NCBI GenBank assembly: GCA_963848175.1
Contig: CAWKCO010000007.1
Location: 186,001 to 250,000, forward strand
DNA length: 64,000 nt
DNA from: JAMZMI01 sp963848175
Lineage (GTDB): Bacteria; Bacteroidota; Bacteroidia; Cytophagales; Cyclobacteriaceae
Direction of reading: 5' to 3'
Shown here: positions 18,580 to 28,755 of the stretch, piece after piece
Numbering within the stretch: position 1 is the first letter of the stretch
Layout of the letters: each line of letters opens with the position of its first letter
Program-made: the position numbers and the translations under genes
The notes under the pieces: model-generated
Seen by the model: only the letters and a program-made list of their open reading frames with translations
Databases searched by the model: none
What the model was told of the DNA's origin: nothing

Positions 18580-21500
18580 TTGAAGGGCAAGTTAATAATA
18601 GCATCTATACTTACCATTTTCAGAAAAGTGATCTTTTGGGGGATAGTGCTCATTTTACTCTCTCTAACCGTTACGATCAGTCTATTACAAACGAACTATT
18701 TTCAGAACTGGGCTACTCAGGAAGTACTCAACCTTGTTAGGCAGAAAACCAATTTACAAGTTTCACTGAATGGGATCAAGATCAGATGGTTTGATGCAGT
18801 GGACGTCTACCAATTGGAGATTTTGGATTACCAAGGAAATCCACTGATCGCAGCAAATGAGGCTCATGTGGATTATGACCTTTTTCACCTGATTAAAGAA
18901 AATCAACTCAATTTCAATCAACTGGAGCTAGTGGGAGGGAGTTTGAGTTTATCTAAGTACGAAGATACACTCAATATCAATTTGATGGAGTTCGTGTATG
19001 AACTGTCCAAATTAAAGCGTCAATCCAATGATTCAATCATCAGAAAAAATGGGCGAATTGTATTAAATGAAATCCTGTTAAGCGACTTTACTTTTACTTT
19101 CAATAACTACACACGAGATAGTTTGCCTCAGGGCACGTTTGATTACGGCCATTTTAGTTTTGAAATTCCCGAGGCATCAATGAGTGGCTTTTCTCTTGTG
19201 GGAGACACTATTGCAGTAAAAATCCATGAGTTTTCTGGTCTAGAAACAAATTCAAAGTTTAAAGTAGATAAGCTGCGAGCTGATTTCGGGTTATCAAAAA
19301 GGGAATTGATACTAGGTGATTTACACTTAACTACTCCCAATTCTTATATAACCAATCACCTCTCGCTTACCTACAATGGGTTCGATGATTTTAGCGCGTT
19401 TGTTGATAGCGTGACTATTTCTGGTCACTTTAATGAAACTTACCTTCACCCCGACGATATTCGATACTTTGGAAATCTGTCAAAATCATTTCCTCCATTC
19501 GAATTTTCTGGAGATATCAGTGGTAAGGTGAAGGAGCTGTCTATTAAGAATATGACCCTCAAGCTTAGAACCAAAACATACGTTTCAGGTAAAGCGGAAC
19601 TTATTGGATTGCCCAATCTTGCGGAAACTTTTATGGATGTCAATGTTGCTCATGGTTATCTCTTGACTGATGATTTAGAAGAAATAATGGAAACCTTGCC
19701 GTCAAATATTAAGAATCTCGGTTCTGTATCATTTACTGGGAGGTTTTTAGGGTTTCTAACGGATTTTGTGGCAAAAGCAGAAATAGCCACTGCAGAGGGG
19801 AAAATAGTCTCTGATATTAACTTGAAGTTTCCTAGCGGGTGGGAAAATGCCCAGTATTCAGGAAACTTAAAACTTGTAAACTTTAGTGCCGGAGCTTTTT
19901 TTGGGGATAAAAAATTGTTTCAAAAAATGAATTTTGAAGGGAAAATCCAAGGAAATGGGATGCTCCTCACAAATGCAGATTTTTATACCGAAGGCAAGTT
20001 GACCAAAACGGGTATTTATGGGTATAACTATCAGCTCATCAAAGCTAAGGGGCACTTTGCTTCGCAATATTTTGATGGCACATTAGAGGTGAGAGACCCG
20101 AATGCGATGCTCAAGGCAAGTGGTAATATCAACCTGAAATCGAGCCCTGAGACCATTAATATTGATGCACAGATAGAGAAATTTGATTTTTTTGCGACAC
20201 ATCTTTCGGATGAAAAATTGGTGCTAGGTACGAAAATTCAAGTTGGACTTTCTGGGCTTGCACTAGATAGCATGAATGCTGATGTTCGTTTAGGGGCATT
20301 CAATTTGGCTTTTGAAGACCAGAAATTGGAAATGGACTCAGCAGTGCTTTTTGCTCGAAATATAAATAATAGACGAAAGGTTGAATTTTTATTACCAGAA
20401 ATTCAAGGGAAGTTGGAAGGTGATTTTTTTTATTCCCATCTCATTTCAGATTTGACGCGTGTAGGAGCGGAGCTTAAGAGGTATTTTCAGCCAGAGGCTG
20501 GCGCATTCGTTTCATTGGCTGATACCACATCATTTGATGAATATCGGCTAGGGTTTGAATTGAGTTTTGGAGACTTATCTCATTATATAGACTTCTTTGA
20601 TCAAGAGCTACATATTTCCGAAGGGGCTTTCGTGGAAGGCACATATTATCAACGAAAAAATGCGACCCTTTCACTGTATGCCAGTGTAGATTCTGTCAAT
20701 TACAAGGGGTCTGGATTTACTAAAAATGAAGTAGATATTAACATTTCCAAGGATTTGGATTCTTTGGGGATTCTGGCAGTTGCCAATGTTGTTTCGCAAG
20801 ATCAATACTGGAAAAATATGCCTAAAAGCACAGACTTGAACGTCGAAGCTGTTTGGCAAAACAATAATCTGACATTCAACAGTTCTATTGAGCAAAAAGA
20901 AACGAATTCCCGAGCTTCTATCAATGCCAATTTGGACTTTAGTAGGAGTGATTTAGTTTTTAGTTTTCGACCTTCGAATATACAAGTACTTGGTGATCGC
21001 TGGTATTTCAATCCCTACAATAAGGTTATTTACAATGGGGAGTATTTAGATATTTCCTATTTGGAATTGTATCAAAATGAGCAAACCATTTTATTAAGCG
21101 GTATTTACTCAGATTCCACAGAAACGAACTTGGAATTGTCTTTCAAGGCATTCGATATCTCTAACCTAAACACCGTTCTGCCTGTTGGGGTGGAAGGTAC
21201 TTTAGATGGAGATTTTCGCGCCAAGCGAAGCGTTGGAGAGGAGACTTTTCGTTTGTTAAGTGAAATGTCCATTCTTGATCTTAAAGTAGATCAGAATCAT
21301 GTGGGTAACGTGTACGGAAAAAGTAGTTGGGAAGCTGCTGACAAGCGTTTAGCCATTGATTTCGATGTGAAACGTAAATCAATCAATACTTTGGAATTGA
21401 AAGGCTATTTATATCCAGAGCATGAGGATAATCAATTGGATATTCAATTGGATTTTGACGAAGCAAATCTGGAATTACTCGATCCAGTATTTGAAAAACA

Positions 21501-23114
21501 TGTTTCTAATTTATCAGGTAAAGCCAACGGAAGTCTAAAGATAAATGGAATGCTAAAATCTCCTTTGCTCAATGGTGATACAAGAATTAGCGACGGTTTT
21601 TTCACTTACGATTATCTAGGAGTTACGTATCGTTTTGAGGGTAAACTACTCTTTGATGATAAATCGATCAAATTTCAGGAGGTTTTGCTTCGTGATAAGG
21701 AATTTAATAGAGCCTATCTCGAAGGTGCGATCTATCACGATGGGTTTCAGAATATGAGACCAGATATTCGTATTTCCACAACAGACTTTATATTCCTAAA
21801 TACCAATGCGAATCATGGAGAGATTTATTACGGTACTGTTCATGCTTCTGGTGACTTGTATGTCACAGGTAGTTTTTCGGATCTTTTAATATCTTCTAAA
21901 ATGAGGTCTGAAAAAGGAACGAAGTTTTACATTTCGCTCCAAGAAGATAACAAGGTGAATCAGAAGCATTATATCACTTTTAGTGATTTATCTGACACTA
22001 CAAAAACAATAAGCGTGGCTGAGTCAATATTGAATGCAATCTCTGGAGTTAGATTGGATTTTGATATGGAGATAACACCGGATGCTTATGTGGAACTGAT
22101 TTTTGACCCAAGAGCGGGAGATATTATCAAAGGAACTGGCGATGGTAATCTCAATTTGGTGTTGGACAATAATGGAGAATTTGAGCTTTTTGGAGATGTG
22201 AACATCGTTAATGGATCTTATAACTTTACCTACACGCTTGCAAATACGCCTATTATAAGCAAAGAATTCAATATCAGACCTGGAGGCACAATCTCGTTTT
22301 ATGGAGATCCGAATGCTGGAGTAATGGATATTGACGCTGTATATAGACAGTTGGCATCATTTTCTGATTATGAGTCCTCACCGACTAATAGTGATCAAAG
22401 TCAAGTTTCTACAAGAGTGCCCATCCTTGTTGTTTTGAATTTGCAGGGAGCCATGTTGTCTCCAAATATTGGGTTTGCTATTCAATTAGACGATAATCAG
22501 GCGAGTGCTACTCCTCAGGAGAATGGGGCAATTGTAGAAATTAATAACAACGAGGATCTATTGAAAAGACAAGTTTTTAGCTTGCTTATGCTTAGAAAAT
22601 TTTCGCCTAAAATTCAGGATCAAGTGCAAGGCCCAGTGTCAATAATAGTGTCGGTGAGTTTATTTCAAATCAGCTTTCTTATTACGTAAGTCAGTTAAAT
22701 GAAAATTTGGAAATAGACATGGATTACATCACTTCCGATCAGAATCAGTCAGGGTCACAAGGGACAAATACAGTGCAATTGAATCTTTCTTACACCTTTC
22801 TTGATGGTCGTCTTAAGGTGAGTGGAGGAGGAGGTTTTAACAACAATCAAAATACTGTCAATACTGAAACCAATACCGCCTTTGTAGGAGATTGGGCTGT
22901 AAAGTATTTATTAACTGCTGATGGTAAACTTTTGCTAAGAGCTTTTAGTCAAGCAGATCAGTTGGTGGGAGTGCCACAGAGAGAGACGGGAGTAAGTGTG
23001 CAGGTAGTCAAGTCTTTTGATGATTTAAGAGCATTAATCCCAGGAATGAAAAGCAAAGAGATGAAAAAGCAGCAGAAAAAGAATCAAAATAACGATTCTA
23101 CTGAACGACAGTAA
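18580..23114 (+). pseudogene. tamB: TamB-family translocation/assembly protein, one frameshift
   Basis: The first open part (18580-22689) encodes 1369 residues with an N-terminal membrane helix (about 15-35) and a very long beta-rich body rich in alternating hydrophobic residues; its end has GDVNIVNGSYNFTYTL and the DUF490 C-terminal pattern. After LMLRKFSPKIQDQ-QGPVS the frame turns to nonsense and stops, while another frame at about 22641 continues NNSVGEFISNQLSYYV and then the 22707-23114 part ending in SVQVVKSFDDLRAL. Adding one base near 22638-22641 gives about 1511 residues. TamB bridges inner and outer membranes for lipid transport and autotransporter assembly. Probably an assembly error, since the gene is otherwise intact. 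Confidence 0.88.
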
Positions 23115-23152
23115 TTTTAGTAACAATTTGAAAAGGCGGCAGTTATAGTCAG

Positions 23153-24451
23153 ATGCAAAAACTGAATATTTTTTGGTTTCGTCGTGATTTACGACTGTCA
23201 GATAACGCAGGCCTATTTTACGCACTCAACGATGGGTTACCAGTTTTACCCATATTTATTTTTGATAAGAATATTCTCGGTAAACTTGAAGATAGAACGG
23301 ATGCAAGGGTCTCTTTCATTCATGACCAGATCACAAATCTTCATGATTCTTTACAGCAGAGAAATGCGGGGTTGAAAGTCCTTTTTACTACTCCTCAGTT
23401 GGCTTTTGAAGAATTGTTGACGGAGTATGATATTGAGGCGGTTTACACCAACAGAGATTATGAACCTTACGCCTTGGAACGCGATTCAAAAATTTCAGCT
23501 TTGCTAAAAAAGAAAGCTGTGCAATTTTTTACGTTCAAAGATCAGGTCATTTTTGAGAGAGGAGAAATACTGAATGGACAGGGCGAACCTTATAAAGTAT
23601 TTACTCCTTACAAAAATCAGTGGCTAAAGAAGTATTCAGGTCTGGCTTTGAAACCTTATCCTTCTGAGGGGATGTTACATAAACTGGTTCCCAAAGAAGA
23701 TTTTGAAGTTCCGTCTTTGCGCGAAATGGGTTTTAGCGAATCTTCGCTCGATATGCCTTCTGCTACGATGAACGAAGAAATCATTCGCAGTTATTCGGAA
23801 AAAAGAGATTATCCTTCAATTAAAGGTACGAGCAAGCTAGGTGTTCATTTTCGCTTTGGAACAATTAGCATTAGACAGGCGGTGGCTGTAGCGAGTGAAA
23901 AATCTGAGGTTTGGTTAAGTGAATTGATCTGGAGGGAGTTTTATATGATGATTTTGGCTCACTTTCCTCATGTTGTAAATCATTCTTTCAAACCCCAATA
24001 TGATCGAATACCATGGCTTAATGATGAAGGGCAATTTGAAAAATGGTGTGACGGGCAGACTGGCTATCCGATTGTAGACGCGGGTATTCGCGAATTGAAT
24101 AGTACTGGTTATATGCATAATCGCGTAAGGATGATAGTAGCCAGTTTTCTGACTAAACATTTGTTAATTGATTGGCGCTGGGGGGAAGCCTATTTTGCTC
24201 AGAAATTATTGGATTTTGAGTTAGCTAGCAATAACGGAGGTTGGCAGTGGGCTGCAGGCACGGGGACAGACGCCCAGCCTTACTTTAGAGTATTCAATCC
24301 AGAAAGCCAGCAAAAGAAGTTTGATCCAAATTTTGAATATATCAAGAAGTGGGTGCCCGAGTATGGTAGCTCCCAATATCCAGACCCGATAGTGGATCAT
24401 AAGATGGCGAGAGTGAGAGCCATAGAAATATACAAGTCTGCTTTGGCTTAA
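23153..24451 (+). CDS. Deoxyribodipyrimidine photolyase (cryptochrome/photolyase family)
   Basis: 432 residues, typical class I CPD photolyase size. N-terminal antenna domain starts NIFWFRRDLRLSDNAG. FAD-binding half: SKLGVHFRFGTIS, LIWREFYMMIL, YMHNRVRMIVASFLTKHLLIDWRWGE, and NNGGWQWAAGTGTDAQPYFR-F. The enzyme repairs UV-induced pyrimidine dimers with blue light. It starts 38 bp after tamB and probably shares a transcript or depends on its own promoter inside the tamB end. A cryptochrome function is possible but less likely. Confidence 0.93.
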   Translation: MQKLNIFWFRRDLRLSDNAGLFYALNDGLPVLPIFIFDKNILGKLEDRTDARVSFIHDQITNLHDSLQQRNAGLKVLFTTPQLAFEELLTEYDIEAVYTNRDYEPYALERDSKISALLKKKAVQFFTFKDQVIFERGEILNGQGEPYKVFTPYKNQWLKKYSGLALKPYPSEGMLHKLVPKEDFEVPSLREMGFSESSLDMPSATMNEEIIRSYSEKRDYPSIKGTSKLGVHFRFGTISIRQAVAVASEKSEVWLSELIWREFYMMILAHFPHVVNHSFKPQYDRIPWLNDEGQFEKWCDGQTGYPIVDAGIRELNSTGYMHNRVRMIVASFLTKHLLIDWRWGEAYFAQKLLDFELASNNGGWQWAAGTGTDAQPYFRVFNPESQQKKFDPNFEYIKKWVPEYGSSQYPDPIVDHKMARVRAIEIYKSALA

Positions 24452-24567
24452 AACATTTCTTTTCATCGAAGGAAAGGTGACTAATTTGTGAGCATGTCTT
24501 CTTAAAGAATCGATTTTTGAGTCTTAAATGCACTTTTTTTTGTAGCTTTCCCGAATAACTCAATATC

Positions 24568-24966
24568 ATGGAATTTTCAAGATTTAGCCAAAAATTAGCT
24601 TCAGAAATTAGAGCAGACTATACGGAGTATGATGCCAATCACTCTGTGTTGGTAGTTCCTCTGCCAGATGGTCGTTATCAGACTGTTGTTGCCAGACTTA
24701 TGGAGCACCCTAAGTTTAAGAAAGAAGTAGTTAGAGTCACTTCTAAGGTGTGCTACACCAGTGAGGATATCAATTACAGAGAGTTGCTCACTGCTTCAGA
24801 TAACTACGTTCATACCAACTTTACAATCGAAGATGATATACTTAAGGTGGAGGCTTCACTTTTTTATGAGTCGGTAGATGATCATATTATGAAAGAGATC
24901 GTGAAGGAAGTAGCATCTATTGCAGATGACTGGGAGTTTAAAATCACTGGAATAGATACATTTTAA
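24568..24966 (+). CDS. Conserved YbjN-like protein, unknown function
   Basis: 132 residues, all soluble. The pattern (a two-layer alpha/beta fold with VLVVPLPDGRYQTVVARL) recalls YbjN-like or T3SS-chaperone-like proteins, but I do not claim a family. No membrane segment or signal. It ends only 15 bp before rnpB, so it and the RNase P RNA may share a transcript. Confidence 0.7.
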   Translation: MEFSRFSQKLASEIRADYTEYDANHSVLVVPLPDGRYQTVVARLMEHPKFKKEVVRVTSKVCYTSEDINYRELLTASDNYVHTNFTIEDDILKVEASLFYESVDDHIMKEIVKEVASIADDWEFKITGIDTF

Positions 24967-24981
24967 TCATAACTTTGCATT

Positions 24982-25346
24982 AAGTGCAAGTTGTCCCACC
25001 GCGTCAGTTTTATACCGATGAGGAAAGTCTGGGCAGCATAGAGCGGTGTGCTTCCTAACGGGAAGTCTTTGCCAATTCGTTGGTAGGGGAGATAGTGCCA
25101 CAGAAATATACCGCCTCGATTCGTCGGGGTAAGGGTGAAAAGGTGAGGTAAGAGCTCACCGGTAGCGTAGTGATACGTTGCGTCCAGGTAAACCTCACAT
25201 GCTGAAAGACCAAATAGGTTCTGTATAGGGCTGCTCGCTCGCATTGCAGAATGGGTAGGTTGATAGAGCTTGATAGTGATATCAAGTCGAGATAAATGGT
25301 GGGATTCGCCTTGGCGAAACAGAACCCGGCTTATAGACTTGCACTT
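24982..25346 (+). ncRNA. rnpB: RNase P RNA (class A, Bacteroidota)
   Basis: About 365 nt. The terminal helix is AAGTGCAAGT (24982-24991) paired with ACTTGCACTT (25337-25346). The universal core is visible: GAGGAAAGTCTGGGC near 25020, ATAGTGCCACAGAAA near 25092, GGTAAGGGTGAAAAGGTGAG near 25127, and ACAGAACCCGGCTTA near 25320. This is the ribozyme that cleaves tRNA 5' leaders. It starts 15 bp after the preceding gene and ends 18 bp before the response regulator gene. Confidence 0.95.
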
Positions 25347-25363
25347 ATTTTTACTTAATCTTT

Positions 25364-26521
25364 ATGGCACATATTCTCATAGTGGATGATGAAAAAAGCA
25401 TCCGTGAAACACTCAAAGAAATACTCGAATACGAAAAGTATCAAGTAAGTGAAGCCGCTGACGGAGAGGCGGGACTTGCCATACTCGAAAAAGGAGGCGT
25501 TGATGCGGTGCTTTGTGATATTCAAATGCCAAAACTGGATGGAATAGAACTTCTAGAAAAAGCAATGGAAAAAGGCATTGAAGCTCAGTTTATAATGATC
25601 TCAGCCCATGGTACTATCGAGACTGCTGTGGATGCGACCAAAAAAGGAGCTTTCGACTTTATCCAGAAGCCACCTGATTTGAATAGGCTTTTGCTTACCG
25701 TGAGGAATGCGCTAGATAAAACCACCTTGCAAGCTGAAACAAAAAGGCTTAAAAAGAAAGTGAGTAAGTCATTTGATATTATAGGAGAGTCTGTAGCTAT
25801 ACAAGATATACAGGCAACCATAGATAAAGTGGCTCCAACAGATGCGCGTGTACTGATTATTGGTGAAAATGGTACCGGAAAGGAGCTTGTTGCGAAATGG
25901 TTGCATGAAAAGAGCAATCGATCAAAATCGGAATTGGTAGAAGTTAATTGCGCAGCTATTCCTTCGGAGTTAATAGAAAGCGAGCTTTTTGGTCACGAAA
26001 AAGGATCTTTTACTTCTGCAATTAAACAACGAATAGGGAAATTCGAACAGGCCACAGGTGGTACTTTATTTCTCGATGAGATTGGAGATATGAGCCTTTC
26101 AGCTCAAGCTAAAGTATTAAGGGCGCTTCAAGAGCATAAGATTACCCGTGTAGGTGGTGATAAGTCCATAAAAGTGGATGTGCGTGTGCTTGCAGCGACA
26201 AATAAAGATCTGAAAAAGGAGATTGCCGAAGGGCGATTCAGAGAAGACTTATATCACAGACTCAGCGTGATGATTATTCAGGTGCCTGCGTTGAGAGAAA
26301 GAGCAGAGGATATTCCTTTGCTTGTTGCTCACTTTTTAAGACAAATAGCTTCAGAACATGGAAATTCCGAAAAAGCAATTGACAAAAAGGCTCTAGAAAA
26401 ACTTGCCAGCTATCAGTGGACAGGTAACATACGCGAGTTACGTAATATCGTAGAAAGGTTGATAATTATGTCTGAGAATTCAATCTCTGAAAAAGATGTA
26501 ATAAAATACGTGGAAATGTAA
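25364..26521 (+). CDS. NtrC-like response regulator with AAA+ but no HTH
   Basis: 385 residues. Receiver domain 1-120 with phospho-acceptor in VLCDIQMPKLDG (about residue 52); AAA+ sigma-54-activator domain from about 140 (IGENGTGKELVAKW is Walker A, GTLFLDEIGDMS is Walker B, VRVLAATNKDLK). The usual GAFTGA loop that contacts sigma-54 reads GSFTSA, and the protein ends at SEKDVIKYVEM with no Fis-type helix-turn-helix. So it may regulate through sigma-54 without binding DNA, or act as an unusual ATPase. I recall similar HTH-less proteins in other Bacteroidota, so this is probably an old family trait, not truncation. Confidence 0.9.
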   Translation: MAHILIVDDEKSIRETLKEILEYEKYQVSEAADGEAGLAILEKGGVDAVLCDIQMPKLDGIELLEKAMEKGIEAQFIMISAHGTIETAVDATKKGAFDFIQKPPDLNRLLLTVRNALDKTTLQAETKRLKKKVSKSFDIIGESVAIQDIQATIDKVAPTDARVLIIGENGTGKELVAKWLHEKSNRSKSELVEVNCAAIPSELIESELFGHEKGSFTSAIKQRIGKFEQATGGTLFLDEIGDMSLSAQAKVLRALQEHKITRVGGDKSIKVDVRVLAATNKDLKKEIAEGRFREDLYHRLSVMIIQVPALRERAEDIPLLVAHFLRQIASEHGNSEKAIDKKALEKLASYQWTGNIRELRNIVERLIIMSENSISEKDVIKYVEM

Positions 26522-26529
26522 AGCTGATA

Positions 26530-26655
26530 TTAAACGTTATCAGCTGCTACTTCTACAGTGTTTACATCATTTTGGGCATAAGTAGGGCATGTTTTTTGAG
26601 TACATGCAGAAAGTCCAACTACAACTAGGGCTACTATTAGGATCTTGATTTTCAT
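26530..26655 (-). CDS. 41-aa small lipoprotein
   Basis: From ATG at 26655 to the stop at 26530-26532. A basic-hydrophobic leader with lipobox GLSAC (residues 14-18) is followed by a short acidic tail with a second cysteine (TQKTCPTY). A well-spaced promoter (TTTTG at 26729-26733, TACTTTTG at 26701-26708) sits 46 bp upstream. It is too short for most gene finders. Function unknown; Bacteroidota have many such tiny lipoproteins. Confidence 0.6.
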   Translation of the reverse strand: MKIKILIVALVVVGLSACTQKTCPTYAQNDVNTVEVAADNV

Positions 26656-26700
26656 ATTCGGTGATTTATATTGGTACAACGTATTACCAATTACCTATTT

Positions 26701-26733
26701 CAAAAGTAGGTTTACTTTTCAATTTTAGCAAAA
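26701..26733 (-). promoter_or_regulatory. Promoter of the small lipoprotein
   Basis: On the minus strand TTTTG (26733-26729) and TACTTTTG (26708-26701) are separated by 20 bases, close to the Bacteroidota -33/-7 consensus, followed 46 bases later by the 41-aa lipoprotein start. Confidence 0.5.
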
Positions 26734-26763
26734 GAATATCGGTAAAATTCCTAGATATAAAGA

Positions 26764-27739
26764 TCAAACTAGCAAGTTGCACCCACGAACGTCACTATTG
26801 TCAAATCTTCCAACTACCTCAAAGCGATCATTCTGATCTAATGTGCCAAGGTCTTTTGTTTCAATAAATGCGCACGAATGAATATTTGCGAGATCTATTA
26901 TGTTAATTCCTCCTGTTTTGCCATGATCCACAAAGTGGAATGGATCGTTGATATCTCTGATCATGACACGACACCATTCTGGAAATAAAAATGATGACCC
27001 GTTAGAATATGCTTGAGAACTGAGCTCTGTCATGCCATATTCTGAATGAATTGCTTTTGGCTGAAGTGTTTCGTTCAAGTGTTGATGTAATTCCATTCGC
27101 GTAATTTCTTTTCTTCGGCCTTTCATTCCTCCAGTCTCAAAAATGGTAACGTGGGGAAGCGGTGTTTTTAGCTGATCGGCTAAGTCTAGAAGGGCGTAGG
27201 TAACTCCAAATAGAAGGGTTTTTGTAGATATATCTCTGGTAAGAAGGTGTTTCAGCTCCTCTGTTTTATTGAGGGTGTAGCAACTGTCAGTGGTAGTGAA
27301 TTTCATAAAATGATCAATCATGCTCACCAATGATGAATCTCCTTGCTCTAGATATGATGGAAGAAGTGCAACTAAGCGGTACTGATTGAGCGATCCATAG
27401 CGCTGCTCAAAAATGCGCTTCGTCACCTCCAAATATTCCTGCTCATATCTCACAAAATGCTGACTTCTGTTGTTCGGAGGTCGTTCCACTGCTTTGATAG
27501 ATTTTTGATTCGTTCCATGCGCCACTTACCACCTTGTGAGTTTTGAAAAATTCGATCGGAAGAAATGGAATTTGGTTCAACCTTTTTATGTGTTGAGGAG
27601 TCTTATTGAGGTGAGTGCAGTATTCACGGTAGACTTGATTATGTTGGAATTGATAGTTGAATAAATCTAAAGCCGCAGATTCGAAACTGGACTCATTTAA
27701 GAGAAATAGCCGCTGGAAGAAATTTTTCGTATCAAACAT
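26764..27739 (-). pseudogene. LuxE-type acyl-protein synthetase, one frameshift
   Basis: The N-terminal part (27739 to 27443) ends in KIYQSSGTTSEQQ, the adenylating-enzyme P-loop-like motif SSGTT; the C-terminal part starts in another frame with SQHFVRYEQEYLE and includes IFETGGMKGRRKEITR and HSEYGMTELSSQAY. Removing one base near 27469 joins them into about 325 residues. The family (PF04443-like) resembles LuxE and phenylacetate-CoA-ligase-like enzymes that activate fatty acids or other acids; in Bacteroidota it is usually annotated as acyl transferase. Divergent from the lipoprotein gene at 27792. Confidence 0.85.
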
Positions 27740-27791
27740 TAGTTATCAATATCTATTATAAAGACGAGAAACAATAAATAGATTTGTAGAG

Positions 27792-28748
27792 ATGATGAAA
27801 GTGCAAATATGTACAATTCTAGGGGTATTGCTGATGCTTACGGGTTGCCTTGAGCCTCCCGAATACTCTGTTGTTCCTGAGATAAGGTTTGTGGATTTGA
27901 TATTTAGGGATAACTCAGATAAAACGACTCCTAGCGGAGGGGATGTAAGGGATCAATTAGTATTGACTTTTTCATTTACAGACGGTGATGGAGATTTAGG
28001 AAGATTTGAAGGATCAGTGGCAAAGGAGTTTTTTTATATCTATTATAGAGATGAGGCAATTATGTATTTTGTGGATAGTTCATACCAAGATACTCTTGTA
28101 TTTGATGAGCTGGGAAAAGTGGATCAAGATTTGATATTCAACAAAATTAACTACTTAGAGGATAGTTTGGGTTATGAAGTAGTCAATACTAATAATATAA
28201 GGGTCAATTCGGATAGTACTGCTTTCGAACTTGATGTGTTAAGAGATACGCTAGTTGAGAGAACCCGTTCGGGGTTTTCTGTGGCTACACTAAACGATCC
28301 AAAGGCTGTTCCCCCTTTTTATTTGGCCAAAGATACCGCTGATCAAAAAGAAGTGTATAGCAACGACTCACTACCACCATATAGTTGTGAGTATTATAAA
28401 CTAGATGAGGGTAATCATTTTTATATCAAGAGAAATGAGTCCTTTTATAATTTAATCATTAGATATTATAAAAAGGTGAATGGTGTTTTTCAAGAGACCC
28501 ACGTAGCAAGTTGGAACGATTTTGAAAGCTATAAGTGTGAAGAACACTCAATTATTCCAGTTTTTGATTATGAAAGATTGGGAGATGCTCACATTGGAAA
28601 TATTACCTATAGGTATCCGAATATAGAGTTAAAAACTAACCTATCTCAAGATACATTCAAGTTGCAGTTTCATGTATATGATCGCGCACTTCATAAGAGC
28701 AATGTGGCGGAGACTCCTGAATACGTCCTGTCTGATATTGCTGAATAA
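27792..28748 (+). CDS. Bacteroidota lipoprotein, unknown function
   Basis: 318 residues, leader with lipobox MLTGC (about residues 15-19) then EPPEYSVVPEIRF. Beta-rich with TFSFTDGDGDLGRF, a D-rich loop common in secreted Bacteroidota proteins. A second ATG three bases downstream is an alternative start. It faces the end of the E1 gene (7 bp gap). No pathway link is clear; likely surface- or periplasm-exposed. Confidence 0.75.
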   Translation: MMKVQICTILGVLLMLTGCLEPPEYSVVPEIRFVDLIFRDNSDKTTPSGGDVRDQLVLTFSFTDGDGDLGRFEGSVAKEFFYIYYRDEAIMYFVDSSYQDTLVFDELGKVDQDLIFNKINYLEDSLGYEVVNTNNIRVNSDSTAFELDVLRDTLVERTRSGFSVATLNDPKAVPPFYLAKDTADQKEVYSNDSLPPYSCEYYKLDEGNHFYIKRNESFYNLIIRYYKKVNGVFQETHVASWNDFESYKCEEHSIIPVFDYERLGDAHIGNITYRYPNIELKTNLSQDTFKLQFHVYDRALHKSNVAETPEYVLSDIAE

Positions 28749-28755
28749 GTGTTTG

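Noticed and set aside
18557..18604. Longer tsaD start
   Set aside because: It overlaps the tamB start and lacks family similarity; MSEIILGIESS at 18556 is the natural start.
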